From assembly GCA_041912595.1 (NCBI GenBank), contig JAYRMR010000028.1:1-64000 (forward strand): a stretch of DNA of 64,000 nt, written 5' to 3'. Position numbers and translations under genes: made by a program. This document shows, one piece after another, positions 1-8,640 of this stretch (its first letter is position 1; every line of letters starts with the position of its first letter). The DNA comes from Roseateles_B sp041912595. GTDB lineage: Bacteria > Pseudomonadota > Gammaproteobacteria > Burkholderiales > Burkholderiaceae_C. Below the pieces are notes generated by a model. It searched no databases. It saw only the letters and a list, made by a program, of their open reading frames with translations, and was not told the origin of the DNA.

Positions 1-460
1 TGCTGCTGTCCGGGAGGCCGAGGGCGTTGAGGGTAAAGCTGGTGCTGCCCGTGTCCGGGCTTTGCTGCTGGGTCAGGCCACCGACGCCAGTCCGGGTGTA
101 GCTCGTGGTGAGCGAGCGTGGGTCCGTCACCGACAGCAGCTGCCCCTGCCCGTCGTAGCCGAACTTGACCGTGCCGTTCTTGGCGTCGACTGTCTGCTGT
201 CGCCGGCCCAGCAGGTCGTACTGGTGCGCGGTGCTGAACTTGAGCCCATCCGGCGACTGCAGCAGCCGCGTCGGGCGGCCTTCGGCGTCGTACTCATATT
301 GCACGACGGGCGCCGGCGAAACCGGCACCGGCGGCAAGCCCTGCGCCCTTGCAAGGGATGCCTGCCCCAGTAACCCGGCCATCAGCCAGACGGTAGACAT
401 CGTCATGCGCGCCTGAGGCCGCCTACAGCGGTGTCGCTCAGGTGATTGGGATGCTTTCAT
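1..460 (-). CDS. Secreted RHS/YD-repeat protein, N-terminal part (runs off the window)
   Basis: The reading frame is open from the ATG at 460 to the window edge, so only about 153 residues are visible. A strong ribosome site (GGGAGGA, 467-473) precedes the ATG, and 16 bases separate it from the stop of the upstream RHS gene, so the two are probably co-transcribed. The N-terminus has a basic region (ERHRCRRPQAR), a hydrophobic stretch and a likely signal-peptidase site after LARA (around residue 40). Then come YD-type repeats: YEYDAEGRPTRL, QYDLLGRRQQTV and FGYDGQGQLLSVTD. RHS repeats form beta-cocoon shells that often carry toxic C-termini, but the C-terminus is outside the window. An inner ATG at 406 (MTMSTVW) is a possible alternative start, with a poorer ribosome site. 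Confidence 0.8.
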   Translation of the reverse strand, partial: MKASQSPERHRCRRPQARMTMSTVWLMAGLLGQASLARAQGLPPVPVSPAPVVQYEYDAEGRPTRLLQSPDGLKFSTAHQYDLLGRRQQTVDAKNGTVKFGYDGQGQLLSVTDPRSLTTSYTRTGVGGLTQQQSPDTGSTSFTLNALGLPDSS

Positions 461-476
461 CAAATCCTCCCTGTAC

Positions 477-3302
477 TTATTCGCGGCCGGACACCTGTTG
501 AATGCGCCCCAGCGCATCCATCACCCGGCTCACCTGGCGCGCCAGACGGCCGCTGGTGTCTTTCACCGTCTCACCTGTCTTGTTGCCCGCGCCGTCCAGC
601 GTGTAGTCGATCCTGTTTCCCTGGCCATCGGAGACGGCCACCAGACGGTGGGCGTCGTCGTACTCGTAGTTCAGCACGCTGCCGTCCGCCTGCGTCACCT
701 GCTTCAGCAAGCCCGTGGGCCAGTACGACATGCTGGTAGTTCTGTCGCCGGTCGTGATCGTAGTCAGGCGATCTCGCAGGTCATAGCTGTAGTTCGTCTG
801 CAAGCCGCTCGGGTCCACGCTTTGCAGCAGCATGCCCGATGGCGAGTACTTGGTGTAGCTCACCACATGACCCAGCGCATTCGTCGTGCTCTTCAGGTCG
901 CCCACGGTGACGTCAGTGGTGGACCCAGCGTAGTACTCATTCGTCGTCACATTGCCGACTGGATCCTTTACCGTCAGGACACGGCCGTAGTCGTCATACG
1001 TGTATTGCCAGACGCGCTGCGCGCCCGCGCCCGTTTGCAGGCTGGCCGCAAATCCCTTGGATCCGTCTGGGTCCGTCGTGGCCTGTTCGACCTGCTTGCA
1101 CAGTGCGACGATCGGCGAGTTGTCGGGCAGGACGGCCCAGTTGTGAGCCATGCAAGAGGCCGTGCGATTGCTATCGAAGGGATCCGGCTGACCGTTGTAG
1201 ACCCTGGTCACAATACGACCAGGCTCTGCCGTCTTGACGGGCAGATTCCAGACCGGGTGCCATGTGGTGCTCACTCGCCGTGAGCCCGCAGGCAGTGTGG
1301 CCGCGTTCAATTGGGTGTTGCAGTCAGCACCGGCGTCCAATCCCTCCACGCGAGACGTCTCTAAGTTGCGGCTGAGGTCGTAGGCCATGCATGTGCGCCG
1401 ACCGGTGAAATCCGTGCGAATGCTGACGTTGCCATTGCTGTCATAGCGCTGCTCGCGAACGGCGGCCGCGCACCCGGAACCGGCCGGCTGCGACTGAGAC
1501 GCCAGGCGTGGCATCTGGTTCACCATCACCGTCGAGATCACGCTGGACTGGCCACTCGGACCCTCCACCTCGACTTCCTGCGGATTGGTCCAGGCGACTT
1601 CTCGCCAAATCACCCCCTCCACGGGGTCATACCAACGTTTGATGATGGGCGTGGGCTCCGTCGCCCATCGCTTGACCCGATAGCTGTTCGTGCCAGCGCC
1701 TTCTTGCGTGCCGATAGCGCGCCCCTGGGTGTCATAGCTGTACCGTCCGACCACCGTACCGGCTTCATCAATCCAGGACGTCAGCAGCCAGGGTTGGTCC
1801 TTGACCTCATAGCGAAACTGGCGACTCGTTCCGTCCGGCCAAACGATATCGCTCAGCATGCCGTCGCCGTTGTACTTGAACTGGATGAGGCGCCCGGCCA
1901 TGTCCTTGATGAGCCTGACTCGGCGCACTTGCTGGATATCGGCTGGGGCTTCAAATTCAAACGTGAGCAAGCGACCGAAACTGTCCTTCATCGACACCAC
2001 CTCAGAGACCGGCCGCCAATCGTTGGCCCCCGTGACAGTGTTGTGCTCGAACTCGATGCGCGGGCCGAAAATCGACTGGCTCTTGCCAAGAGGCGCGATC
2101 GATGTCGAGACACCGGCCCCAGCCGTCGAGAAATACTGCTGCAGCCCTTTGCCTTTTTCGCGGACGTGCCAGACGCTTCCGGTCGAATTAGTAGACGTCA
2201 AATCCTGACCGAGCAGGCCGCCGACGTTGTTTCCATCGACGTTTTTGAAGTAGTCCCATTGATCATGGCCGAGGTAAATCTGATTCCCGCCCGAATAGTA
2301 GAAAACTCGTTCAAAGTCGAAGGACCATTGCGGCCCGGCGCCCGCCGGCGACACAAGAACCTCCCCACGGCCAACGAAGGTTCCGTCAGCACTCAGTGCT
2401 CTGCGCGTGGAGTAACGCAGTCCCAGCGCCCTTCCTCCGAACGTGAGCAGCGGTACCGTCTGCACTTTGGCCCCAGTCAAGGGATAAATCGGGTTTCCCC
2501 GGCAGACGTCTAGCTCGGGGCGGTCGCTGTTCTTGTCTCGGATCGGCCGGCAGTCTCCCACGGTAGGCTCCCAGTCGGTGCCATGCGGGCAGGCGCCCAT
2601 GCAGATGCCATCATCTACGCTCTTAACCGCCTGGTCAGACTGGGTGTACGTGGAGTAGCTACCCGGGACTGGGCATGCATACGGCACGCACTGGCCGCCC
2701 TCCGGCTTGAATCCTTCATTGCACTTGCACGAGTTCGTACCGACCTTGACGCTATTCTTATCTGGACACCAAAAGGACGGCGCACCAGCACGGTAAGTCT
2801 CTATCCAACCGCCAGTCGACGGAGGCCCCGACAACGGCGATCCATTCCAATACGCCTCGGCAACGGTATTGATCGTGCAACTAGCCGTGGCAGTGTCACA
2901 GGTGCCAAGGCTGTATGTGACCAGGTACTTCTCACCAGTCGCAATGCCGTCTTTCCAATACGGAGAATTCTTAGCGACGTAGTCGGCACAAGAAGCAGCA
3001 CCAGACGGGCCAAAACCGATCTTGGCGGCACTAGACGGCCCGCAGTACCAGGTGATGTCAGTCTTACCAGGAACAAAGCCGTAGGCGAAAACAGCAGACG
3101 AGCAGCAAAGCGCACAAAGCGCCAGAATCAATCGCGCAAAAGCTGCCATAGCGCCCCCAACCACGGCCACGGTGGCACCAGCAGCAGCAGTAATGGCCGA
3201 GGTGTCGAAGCCGTCAGCGCGAGCAGCGCCGGCAGCGCGAGCAGCGCCGGCAGCGAGGAAGGCAGCGCCGGACAGGGCCAGCTTTGCGACTTGCTTATTC
3301 AT
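477..3302 (-). CDS. RHS-repeat protein with a phage-coat-like N-terminus and cysteine-rich domain
   Basis: 941 residues from the ATG at 3302. Residues 1-51 resemble a filamentous-phage (inovirus) major coat preprotein: a signal peptide rich in AAGAARA, then ADGFDTSAIT and a Gly/Ala/Val membrane stretch ending VVGGA. At residue 52 a second, complete signal peptide begins (MAAFARLILALCALCCSS, cleavage near VFA-YGF), so the ATG at 3149 is a credible alternative start. Residues 75-260 are cysteine-rich (for example CKCNEGF), followed by an RHS entry motif (DVCRGNPIYPLTG, about 275) and YD repeats to the C-terminus (YDLRDRLTTI, YEYDDAHRLVAV). The protein stops inside a repeat (VMDALGRIQQVSG) without a hyperconserved core or toxin domain. 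G+C is visibly lower than in the right part of the window. It lies downstream of the secretion cluster on the same strand. Exported location is likely; its activity is unknown. Confidence 0.75.
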   Translation of the reverse strand: MNKQVAKLALSGAAFLAAGAARAAGAARADGFDTSAITAAAGATVAVVGGAMAAFARLILALCALCCSSAVFAYGFVPGKTDITWYCGPSSAAKIGFGPSGAASCADYVAKNSPYWKDGIATGEKYLVTYSLGTCDTATASCTINTVAEAYWNGSPLSGPPSTGGWIETYRAGAPSFWCPDKNSVKVGTNSCKCNEGFKPEGGQCVPYACPVPGSYSTYTQSDQAVKSVDDGICMGACPHGTDWEPTVGDCRPIRDKNSDRPELDVCRGNPIYPLTGAKVQTVPLLTFGGRALGLRYSTRRALSADGTFVGRGEVLVSPAGAGPQWSFDFERVFYYSGGNQIYLGHDQWDYFKNVDGNNVGGLLGQDLTSTNSTGSVWHVREKGKGLQQYFSTAGAGVSTSIAPLGKSQSIFGPRIEFEHNTVTGANDWRPVSEVVSMKDSFGRLLTFEFEAPADIQQVRRVRLIKDMAGRLIQFKYNGDGMLSDIVWPDGTSRQFRYEVKDQPWLLTSWIDEAGTVVGRYSYDTQGRAIGTQEGAGTNSYRVKRWATEPTPIIKRWYDPVEGVIWREVAWTNPQEVEVEGPSGQSSVISTVMVNQMPRLASQSQPAGSGCAAAVREQRYDSNGNVSIRTDFTGRRTCMAYDLSRNLETSRVEGLDAGADCNTQLNAATLPAGSRRVSTTWHPVWNLPVKTAEPGRIVTRVYNGQPDPFDSNRTASCMAHNWAVLPDNSPIVALCKQVEQATTDPDGSKGFAASLQTGAGAQRVWQYTYDDYGRVLTVKDPVGNVTTNEYYAGSTTDVTVGDLKSTTNALGHVVSYTKYSPSGMLLQSVDPSGLQTNYSYDLRDRLTTITTGDRTTSMSYWPTGLLKQVTQADGSVLNYEYDDAHRLVAVSDGQGNRIDYTLDGAGNKTGETVKDTSGRLARQVSRVMDALGRIQQVSGRE
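3216..3251 (-). repeat. Two tandem copies of an 18-base unit
   Basis: The 18-base word AGCGCGAGCAGCGCCGGC is repeated exactly (3216-3233 and 3234-3251, top-strand reading). It lies in the Ala/Arg-rich signal region of the RHS chimera and duplicates six residues, which looks like a recent slippage or duplication event. Confidence 0.85.
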
Positions 3303-3387
3303 GAGAACTTTCTACCGAAGGTTGACGAAGGCGCGGGCTATTGAATCGCCAGACCAGGAACTGGGCGTCCAGCACGAGGCCATGAAT

Positions 3388-3585
3388 CTAAGCGCCGGCG
3401 AGCGAGTGCGAGGGCCCTGGCACATCCAGAACGCCAACAGCTATCACGGCCAGCTCAAGGGAAGTCGAAGCAGCCAGCACCAACAGCGAGCCGACAATCA
3501 GTCTCTGAACAAGATCCACAATCCCCCCACGACAGCCAGCACCACGAACAAACCCACGCCACACCGCCTCTTTGTGCAGTTGCAT
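3388..3585 (-). CDS. Possible small hydrophobic protein (65 aa)
   Basis: A 65-residue frame starting at an ATG (3585), with a hydrophobic centre (LIVGSLLVLAAS and LELAVIAVGVLDV) that could form one or two membrane passes. It precedes the coat-like start of the RHS gene by about 85 bases on the same strand. Inoviruses often carry small hydrophobic genes just before the coat gene, which fits, but I recognise no specific family and the ribosome site is weak. It may be a chance frame. Confidence 0.35.
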   Translation of the reverse strand: MQLHKEAVWRGFVRGAGCRGGIVDLVQRLIVGSLLVLAASTSLELAVIAVGVLDVPGPSHSLAGA

Positions 3586-3891
3586 GTCGAACTCCAGCCG
3601 AGGTTTAGAAGAGCAAGTACCCTATCGGCGTTCAGTGCCCGCAGAAATCAATCGAGAACCTCAGCCCGATCCCGCACCGGGCGCACCGACCTGATCGCCC
3701 AGGCCGCGATCAGCGCGCTGACGCCCAAGGACCGACATCAAGGGGCGGGAGGCTATAGGATTCATTGGGGCAAATCATCACCCACCTTTGGGGGTTATTG
3801 ATCAAGACAACAAGCTCCTGCGTGATCGCGAATCTGCATGCTCAGCGCCCGACCACGCTGGCCGGCCACTGAGTCTGGAATCACCACGGGA
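3586..3891. other. Gene-free stretch between the secretion operon and the RHS region
   Basis: About 300 bases after the last pseudopilin stop. I see no convincing gene, strong terminator hairpin or transposon end here. Base composition is less G+C-rich than in the flanking secretion genes. A promoter for the RHS genes may lie here or in 3303-3387, but I cannot point to clear -35/-10 boxes. Confidence 0.5.
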
Positions 3892-4393
3892 TCACAGACC
3901 CCCTCCGCCCGTCGGCAAGACCTGCGCCCTGAATTGCAGTGCCTTGGCGCTCTCCACCGGACGACCGTCCGGCCCCTTGCTCATCAACAAGGGCCGCTCC
4001 GAACGGCTCTGCACGCCCAGGATGCCCGTGTCAGGCGGCGGCGCAGGGATCAGCACCCAGTCCGCCTGGCCTGTGATGGGGTCGGCATAGAGCTGGCGCA
4101 GATGATGGCGAGGCAGCAGGCCGCGCCGGTCCTCGACCAGGTCTTCCAGGCGCTGCGGGTAGGCCGGGCGCCCCGGCGACGCCGCCATATAGCTTTCGAT
4201 GGCGCGAACGATGGCCTGGCCACGAAACAGCAGTTCACGCTCGCGCTCTCTTTGCGCGGCCATGCTCCAGCGCTGGCCCAGCGCCGCCAGAGCTGCGGCC
4301 GTCAAGGCGATGAAGAAGAGCAGGCCCAGGTAGCTGAAGCCTCGCGCCTGCGCGCGTTGCGCGTGCCGCTTACCGGCCCACCCACCACTCTGC

Positions 4394-4407
<14 letters not shown>
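3892..4407 (-). CDS. Pseudopilin-like protein, last gene of the secretion operon
   Basis: 171 residues. After a 22-residue basic leader ending in ARG comes FSYLGLLFFIALTAAALAAL, a pseudopilin-type hydrophobic N-terminus, though the usual Glu at position +5 is replaced (FSYLG). The rest is a soluble domain with QRLEDLVEDRR and a DPITGQADW motif close to the DPITGQGD of the neighbouring pseudopilin. Minor pseudopilins that lack Glu5 (GspK type) cap the pseudopilus tip, which is one possible role. The start overlaps the preceding gene by 14 bases, so the two are translationally linked. Confidence 0.8.
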
Positions 4408-4770
<363 letters not shown>

Positions 4771-4774
<4 letters not shown>

Positions 4775-5247
4775 CAGTCCTTGTAGTAGCTGCCGTCCAG
4801 CGCCCGGCGCTCGGAGCGGGAGTACACGTCGAAGACATCGCGCCCGGCACGACGCTCCGCGGGACCGCTGTCGGCCGCGCGCAGCTGCCAGCCGTCCTGC
4901 GCCTCCAGCTCAGCCGGAGCAAAGGGGTCGCGCGGCAGGCGGCGCAGGAAGTACAGCTTGCGACCGTTGGGCGACTTGATGTCCGGCACGCCACGCACCA
5001 GGGCCTGCAGATCGGGCGGATAGCCGCTGTCGTCGATCTGGCGCGCAATCCGACCTTCGTCGGCTGCACGCTTGTAGGCGTCCAGGGCCGAGCGGAACTG
5101 GCGCAGCGCCTCGCGCAACGCAAATTCCTGGCTGCGTCGTACGCTGAGCTCCAGCACCGGCCGCGCTGCAGCGGCCAGCACGCCGACCAGCGCCAGCACG
5201 ACCAGCATCTCGATCAAGGTGAACCCGCGGTCCCTGCTGCCCGACAT
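4771..5247 (-). CDS. Type II secretion-like pseudopilin (PulG-like)
   Basis: 158 residues. The leader MSGSRDRG is followed by FTLIEMLVVLALVGVLAAAA, giving a G/F cleavage site and Glu+5. The soluble part has YPPDLQALV, a substituted LPRDPF turn and a C-terminal DGSYYKDW. It is the first of three consecutive pseudopilin genes after the secretin, starting 17 bases past the secretin stop. Function within the pseudopilus is inferred from family and context. Confidence 0.92.
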
Positions 5248-5264
5248 CTGCGCCCCCAGCCCGC

Positions 5265-7508
5265 TCAGCGTGCGGCCTCGACCCGCACCTGGGTGCCACC
5301 TTCCACCTGCACCAGACGGCGCTCGCCGCGCGGATTGCTGGCGCTTAAGCCCTCCGGCTGGAGGCGCAAGACCTGCCCCTGGGCCGCCGGCAGGGCGCGC
5401 AGCAGCAAGGCCTGGGCCGAGCCCGGCGCCAGCTCGAAGGGCAGCAGGCCCGGCGCGCCGCTGGCCGGCGCAGACACCGGCTGCAGCAGCGCAGGGTCGT
5501 AGCGCAAGGCGCCGCGCAGGGTCAGCGTGCTGCCGTGGCGCAGGACCACGGACACCGTGCCATCGGGCACCACCTCGGGGGTGATCTCCACCTGCAACAG
5601 CACGGGCTCGCCCGCGGCTTGCGGGGCGGAGGCAGGGCCGGGCTGCGGGGTCGGCGCCACCGTCGGCGTTGACTCGCCAGGGGGCGAACCAGCGCTTGCC
5701 GAAGCATTCAAAGCCGCCTTGGCGGCAGTCGGCCGCAGCAGGCTGCTGAAAGCACCCGGCGAGGCATCGGTGCCCGCAGGTAGCTGCGTGAGCCGCACAT
5801 CGGGCAGCGGCACATTGCGCACGATGCGCGGCGTGATCAGCAGCACCACCTCGGTCTTGCTGCGGGTGTCCGTGGTGACGCCGAAGAGCCGTCCCAGCAA
5901 GGGCAGGCGTGACAGGCCTGGCACGCCCTGGGCCGCGCTGCGGTCCTCGTCGTTGATCAGCCCGGCCAGCACCTGCGTCTCGCCATCGTTGAGGCGCAGC
6001 GTGGTGGCGGTCTGGCGAGTGCCCGTGGCATAGGCGGTCGTGCCGCCCGGGCCCGCCACCTCTTTGATCAGGTTGCTGACCTCCAGCCCCACCTTGATGA
6101 TCACGTCGCCGTCGAGCTGGATAGTCGGCTCCACGTCCAGCTTCAGGCCCACGTCCAGGTAGTTGACCGAGGCAGCCACCGAGGTCGAGCCCGTGAAGTT
6201 GGTGGTGGTGGTGAAGATGGGCAGGCGCTGGCCGATCTGGACCTTGGCCTTCTCCCGGTTGCGCACCCGGATCTTGGGATTGGCCAGCAGGTTGACCTGG
6301 CCCGCATTGCCTCGCATCGTCGCCACGAGAGCCGGGTTGGCAATGGCGGCGCGGAATTCAGGGCGTTGGCCCAGCAGCACCGTGCCCCCCATCTTGCCGT
6401 CCGAACCGACCAGGCCGTATTGCACCTGGTCCGGCCATTGCAGGCCCAGGGCCTCGACCTGGTCGGAGCCCACCTCCATGACCTCCACGTCCAGCATCAC
6501 CTCCGGCTCTGGCAGATCCACCGAGGCAATCAGCTTCTCCACCAGGCGGATCACCTCCGGCGTGTCGCGCACCACCATCAGGTTCAGGCGCTCGTCGATG
6601 TGCAGGTCACGCACCTTGGCGATGGTGCGCACCAGGTTCTGCACCTGCTTCACGTCGGCATTGCTGAGGTAGAGCGTGCGGGTGATCAGTTCCTGGTGCT
6701 CGCGCTGCTTGGCTTGGCTGTTGGGGTAGATCAGCACCGAATGCGCGTTGAGGATCTTGCGGTCCAGCTGCTGCGTGGAGAGCAATACGCGCATGGCCTC
6801 GTCCAGGCTGACGTTGCGCAGGAAGAGGCTGGCCCGGGCATCGGTGCGCACGTCTCTGTCGAATACGAAATTGACCTGGCTGCTGCGGCTCAGGGCCTCG
6901 AAGATCTGGCGCAGCGGCGCATCGCGGAACTCCAGGGTCACGGGCACCTGGAAGGCGGAGCCCAGTTCCTGGGCGCCGGATTCCAATGGCATCGCCTGGG
7001 CAATTTGATTCTGGAGCTGGCGGGCCCCCGCGTGCAGCGGGTTCTCGGCCAGGATCTCGCGGGCCAGCGCATCGGCCATGCCGGGCCGGCCTTCCTTGAA
7101 CTGCTGTCGGGCTTCCTGCAGGCGCAGCTCATGGCGCCGGCCACGCGGCAGCTCCAGCGCCAACGCCTGGACGCGCGGGTGGACCGGATCGACCTGCTGC
7201 AGCTGCGCCAGCAAGGTCTGGGCCTCGTCCCAACGATTGGCCGCACGCAGGCCCTCGATCTGCACGAGCAGGCGTGCCACGTGCTGCTCGCGCACGCGCA
7301 GCTGAGCGGCGCGCAGGGTCGGGTCTTGCGGCGATGCCTTCAGTGCGCCACTCAGAACAGCATCAGCCTGGCCCAGCCGATTGGCACGGACCAGCTCGTC
7401 GGCTTCGCGCAGGGCCGGATTGGCGCAGCCCGGCAGGACGCCGAGGCACAGCAGCAGAAGCGGGAACGTCAGGGCGCGAAGGCTCGCGCGGGAGCGTGCA
7501 TCGGACAT
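5265..7508 (-). CDS. GspD-like outer-membrane secretin, lipoprotein
   Basis: 747 residues from the ATG at 7508, chosen because it places a lipobox (VLPGC, about residue 30) after one hydrophobic segment; a GTG at 7562 would add 18 residues overlapping the upstream gene. An N-terminal helical TPR-like part (about 35-190) precedes N-domains (LEFRDAPLRQIFEAL, with a secretin short N-domain at about 215-345) and the C-terminal secretin gate domain (VPGLSRLPLLGRLF and VVLLITPRIV, about 510-580). A long Pro/Ala-rich linker and a further domain of about 115 residues follow, which is unusual for GspD and may bind a partner. It would form the multimeric outer-membrane exit channel of this system. Confidence 0.93.
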   Translation of the reverse strand: MSDARSRASLRALTFPLLLLCLGVLPGCANPALREADELVRANRLGQADAVLSGALKASPQDPTLRAAQLRVREQHVARLLVQIEGLRAANRWDEAQTLLAQLQQVDPVHPRVQALALELPRGRRHELRLQEARQQFKEGRPGMADALAREILAENPLHAGARQLQNQIAQAMPLESGAQELGSAFQVPVTLEFRDAPLRQIFEALSRSSQVNFVFDRDVRTDARASLFLRNVSLDEAMRVLLSTQQLDRKILNAHSVLIYPNSQAKQREHQELITRTLYLSNADVKQVQNLVRTIAKVRDLHIDERLNLMVVRDTPEVIRLVEKLIASVDLPEPEVMLDVEVMEVGSDQVEALGLQWPDQVQYGLVGSDGKMGGTVLLGQRPEFRAAIANPALVATMRGNAGQVNLLANPKIRVRNREKAKVQIGQRLPIFTTTTNFTGSTSVAASVNYLDVGLKLDVEPTIQLDGDVIIKVGLEVSNLIKEVAGPGGTTAYATGTRQTATTLRLNDGETQVLAGLINDEDRSAAQGVPGLSRLPLLGRLFGVTTDTRSKTEVVLLITPRIVRNVPLPDVRLTQLPAGTDASPGAFSSLLRPTAAKAALNASASAGSPPGESTPTVAPTPQPGPASAPQAAGEPVLLQVEITPEVVPDGTVSVVLRHGSTLTLRGALRYDPALLQPVSAPASGAPGLLPFELAPGSAQALLLRALPAAQGQVLRLQPEGLSASNPRGERRLVQVEGGTQVRVEAAR

Positions 7509-7513
7509 GGCAC

Positions 7514-8050
7514 TCACAAGGGTTTGAAACGGAGCGTCTGGGGCTGCGGACCGGGCAACCACAGCAGCTCCAGGGAGTCATCGCCAACGGACTGGACACG
7601 CCATTGACCGTCGATGGTGTCGCCGGCCTTGACGGCCAGGCTGCGTTGGTCGGAGCCCAGCAGCGCCTGCGTCTGGCCAGCCTGGCTCAAGCGGCCGATC
7701 AGCTGGTAGGGGAAAGGCGGCGCTTGCGGCGGTGGGGGTGGAGGCGGTGGCGAGGCCTGGGCCGGCACGGGTGATGGCGTCGGCACGGGCGGTGGCGGCG
7801 GCTGCCAGGCCGCCAGGGCCGCGGGCTCCGTCTCCGGCCAGGATTCGCGGGGGGCCATCGTCCAGCGCAGCAGCGTCTCCGGTGCGGAGGCCGCCGCTGA
7901 CGGCGCGCGGCGCGATGGCACGGTCGCCAGATCCGTCGCACCGTCATCCACGTCCGGCAGCTGCGCGGCCCACAGGCAGGCCGCCACCGTGGCGCCAAGC
8001 GCCAGGGCCAAGGCCCATTGGACGCGCGTCAAAGGCTTGGCGGCATTCAT
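7514..8050 (-). CDS. Proline-rich GspC/PilP-like inner-membrane protein
   Basis: 178 residues: a short cytoplasmic N-terminus, one membrane segment (WALALALGATVAACLWAA, about 12-29), a linker with long proline runs (about 85-112) and a small beta domain (YQLIGRLSQAGQTQALL to the C-terminus) resembling the homology region of GspC or PilP. Such proteins link the inner-membrane platform to the secretin. Its position just before the secretin gene supports this. In some annotation systems the proline-rich orthologue is named a 'translation initiation factor', which this sequence does not support. The start overlaps the upstream stop by four bases. Confidence 0.72.
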   Translation of the reverse strand: MNAAKPLTRVQWALALALGATVAACLWAAQLPDVDDGATDLATVPSRRAPSAAASAPETLLRWTMAPRESWPETEPAALAAWQPPPPPVPTPSPVPAQASPPPPPPPPQAPPFPYQLIGRLSQAGQTQALLGSDQRSLAVKAGDTIDGQWRVQSVGDDSLELLWLPGPQPQTLRFKPL

Positions 8051-8640
8051 GGATGACCTCCTGCCGAACGCCGGCTGTGCAGGCTCCAGCTCAGCTCGGC
8101 CTGCAGCTCTTGGCCCTCGCGCTGCGCACGGCGCAGGCGAAGGCTGTCCAGGCCCAAGGCTGGGTCATGGGCCAGGGCGGCGCTCAGGTACTGCCTAAGC
8201 TGCGCATAGCTGCCCTGCACCGGCATGCTGACGCGCAGGCGCTCCAGGCCGGTCTCGGGTTCCACGCTGAGCCGCTGTTCACTGCGTTGCTGCACCAGGC
8301 CCAGGCGCAGGCCGATCTCCAGCAGGTCGGCCAGACGCTGCTGGCGCTCCTCAGCCGGCGGCAGCGCCGCGAGAAAACCCGCTGGGGTGTCCGCCGAGCC
8401 TGTCGTGGGGGCCTGCGCTCGCAGGCTGCGGCGCAATGCGGCCTGCTGCACGGCCAGCGCATCGGCCTGGTCCTGCCAGCGCGGGGTCAGGTGCAAGGCC
8501 AGCACGCCAGCCCCCGCCAGGCAGACAGCGGCCAGCACGCCGGGCCAGCCCAAGGCTCGCAGCGGCTTCAGGAGCAGGCGCCATCGGCGGAGGGTGCTGG
8601 CAAAGGTCAGGTCTTGCCATCGTGAAGCCAGGAAACTCAT
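8047..8640 (-). CDS. GspM/PilO-like platform protein
   Basis: 197 residues with one N-terminal membrane segment (VLAAVCLAGAGVLALHL, about 35-51), a coiled-coil-prone stretch (about 52-75, 95-125) and a ferredoxin-like periplasmic domain (LERLRVSMPVQGSYAQLRQY). This is the layout of GspM and PilO, which pair with GspL/PilN to form the periplasmic part of the assembly platform. It lies between the GspL-like and GspC-like genes with four-base overlaps on both sides. Assignment is by topology and order rather than strong motifs. Confidence 0.7.
   Translation of the reverse strand: MSFLASRWQDLTFASTLRRWRLLLKPLRALGWPGVLAAVCLAGAGVLALHLTPRWQDQADALAVQQAALRRSLRAQAPTTGSADTPAGFLAALPPAEERQQRLADLLEIGLRLGLVQQRSEQRLSVEPETGLERLRVSMPVQGSYAQLRQYLSAALAHDPALGLDSLRLRRAQREGQELQAELSWSLHSRRSAGGHP
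8605..8617 (+). repeat. Dispersed 13-mer GGTCAGGTCTTGC, copy 1
   Basis: Lies in the GspM-like gene, antisense to it, where it encodes QDLT. This copy lacks the extra 5' G of the other six. Confidence 0.8.

Noticed and set aside
3172..3801. 209-codon plus-strand frame across the RHS leader
   Set aside because: It overlaps the coat-like start, has no ribosome site and no recognisable domain.
7514..8050. Translation initiation factor IF-2-like protein
   Set aside because: The only resemblance is a proline-rich linker; a membrane anchor and GspC/PilP-like end fit the operon better.
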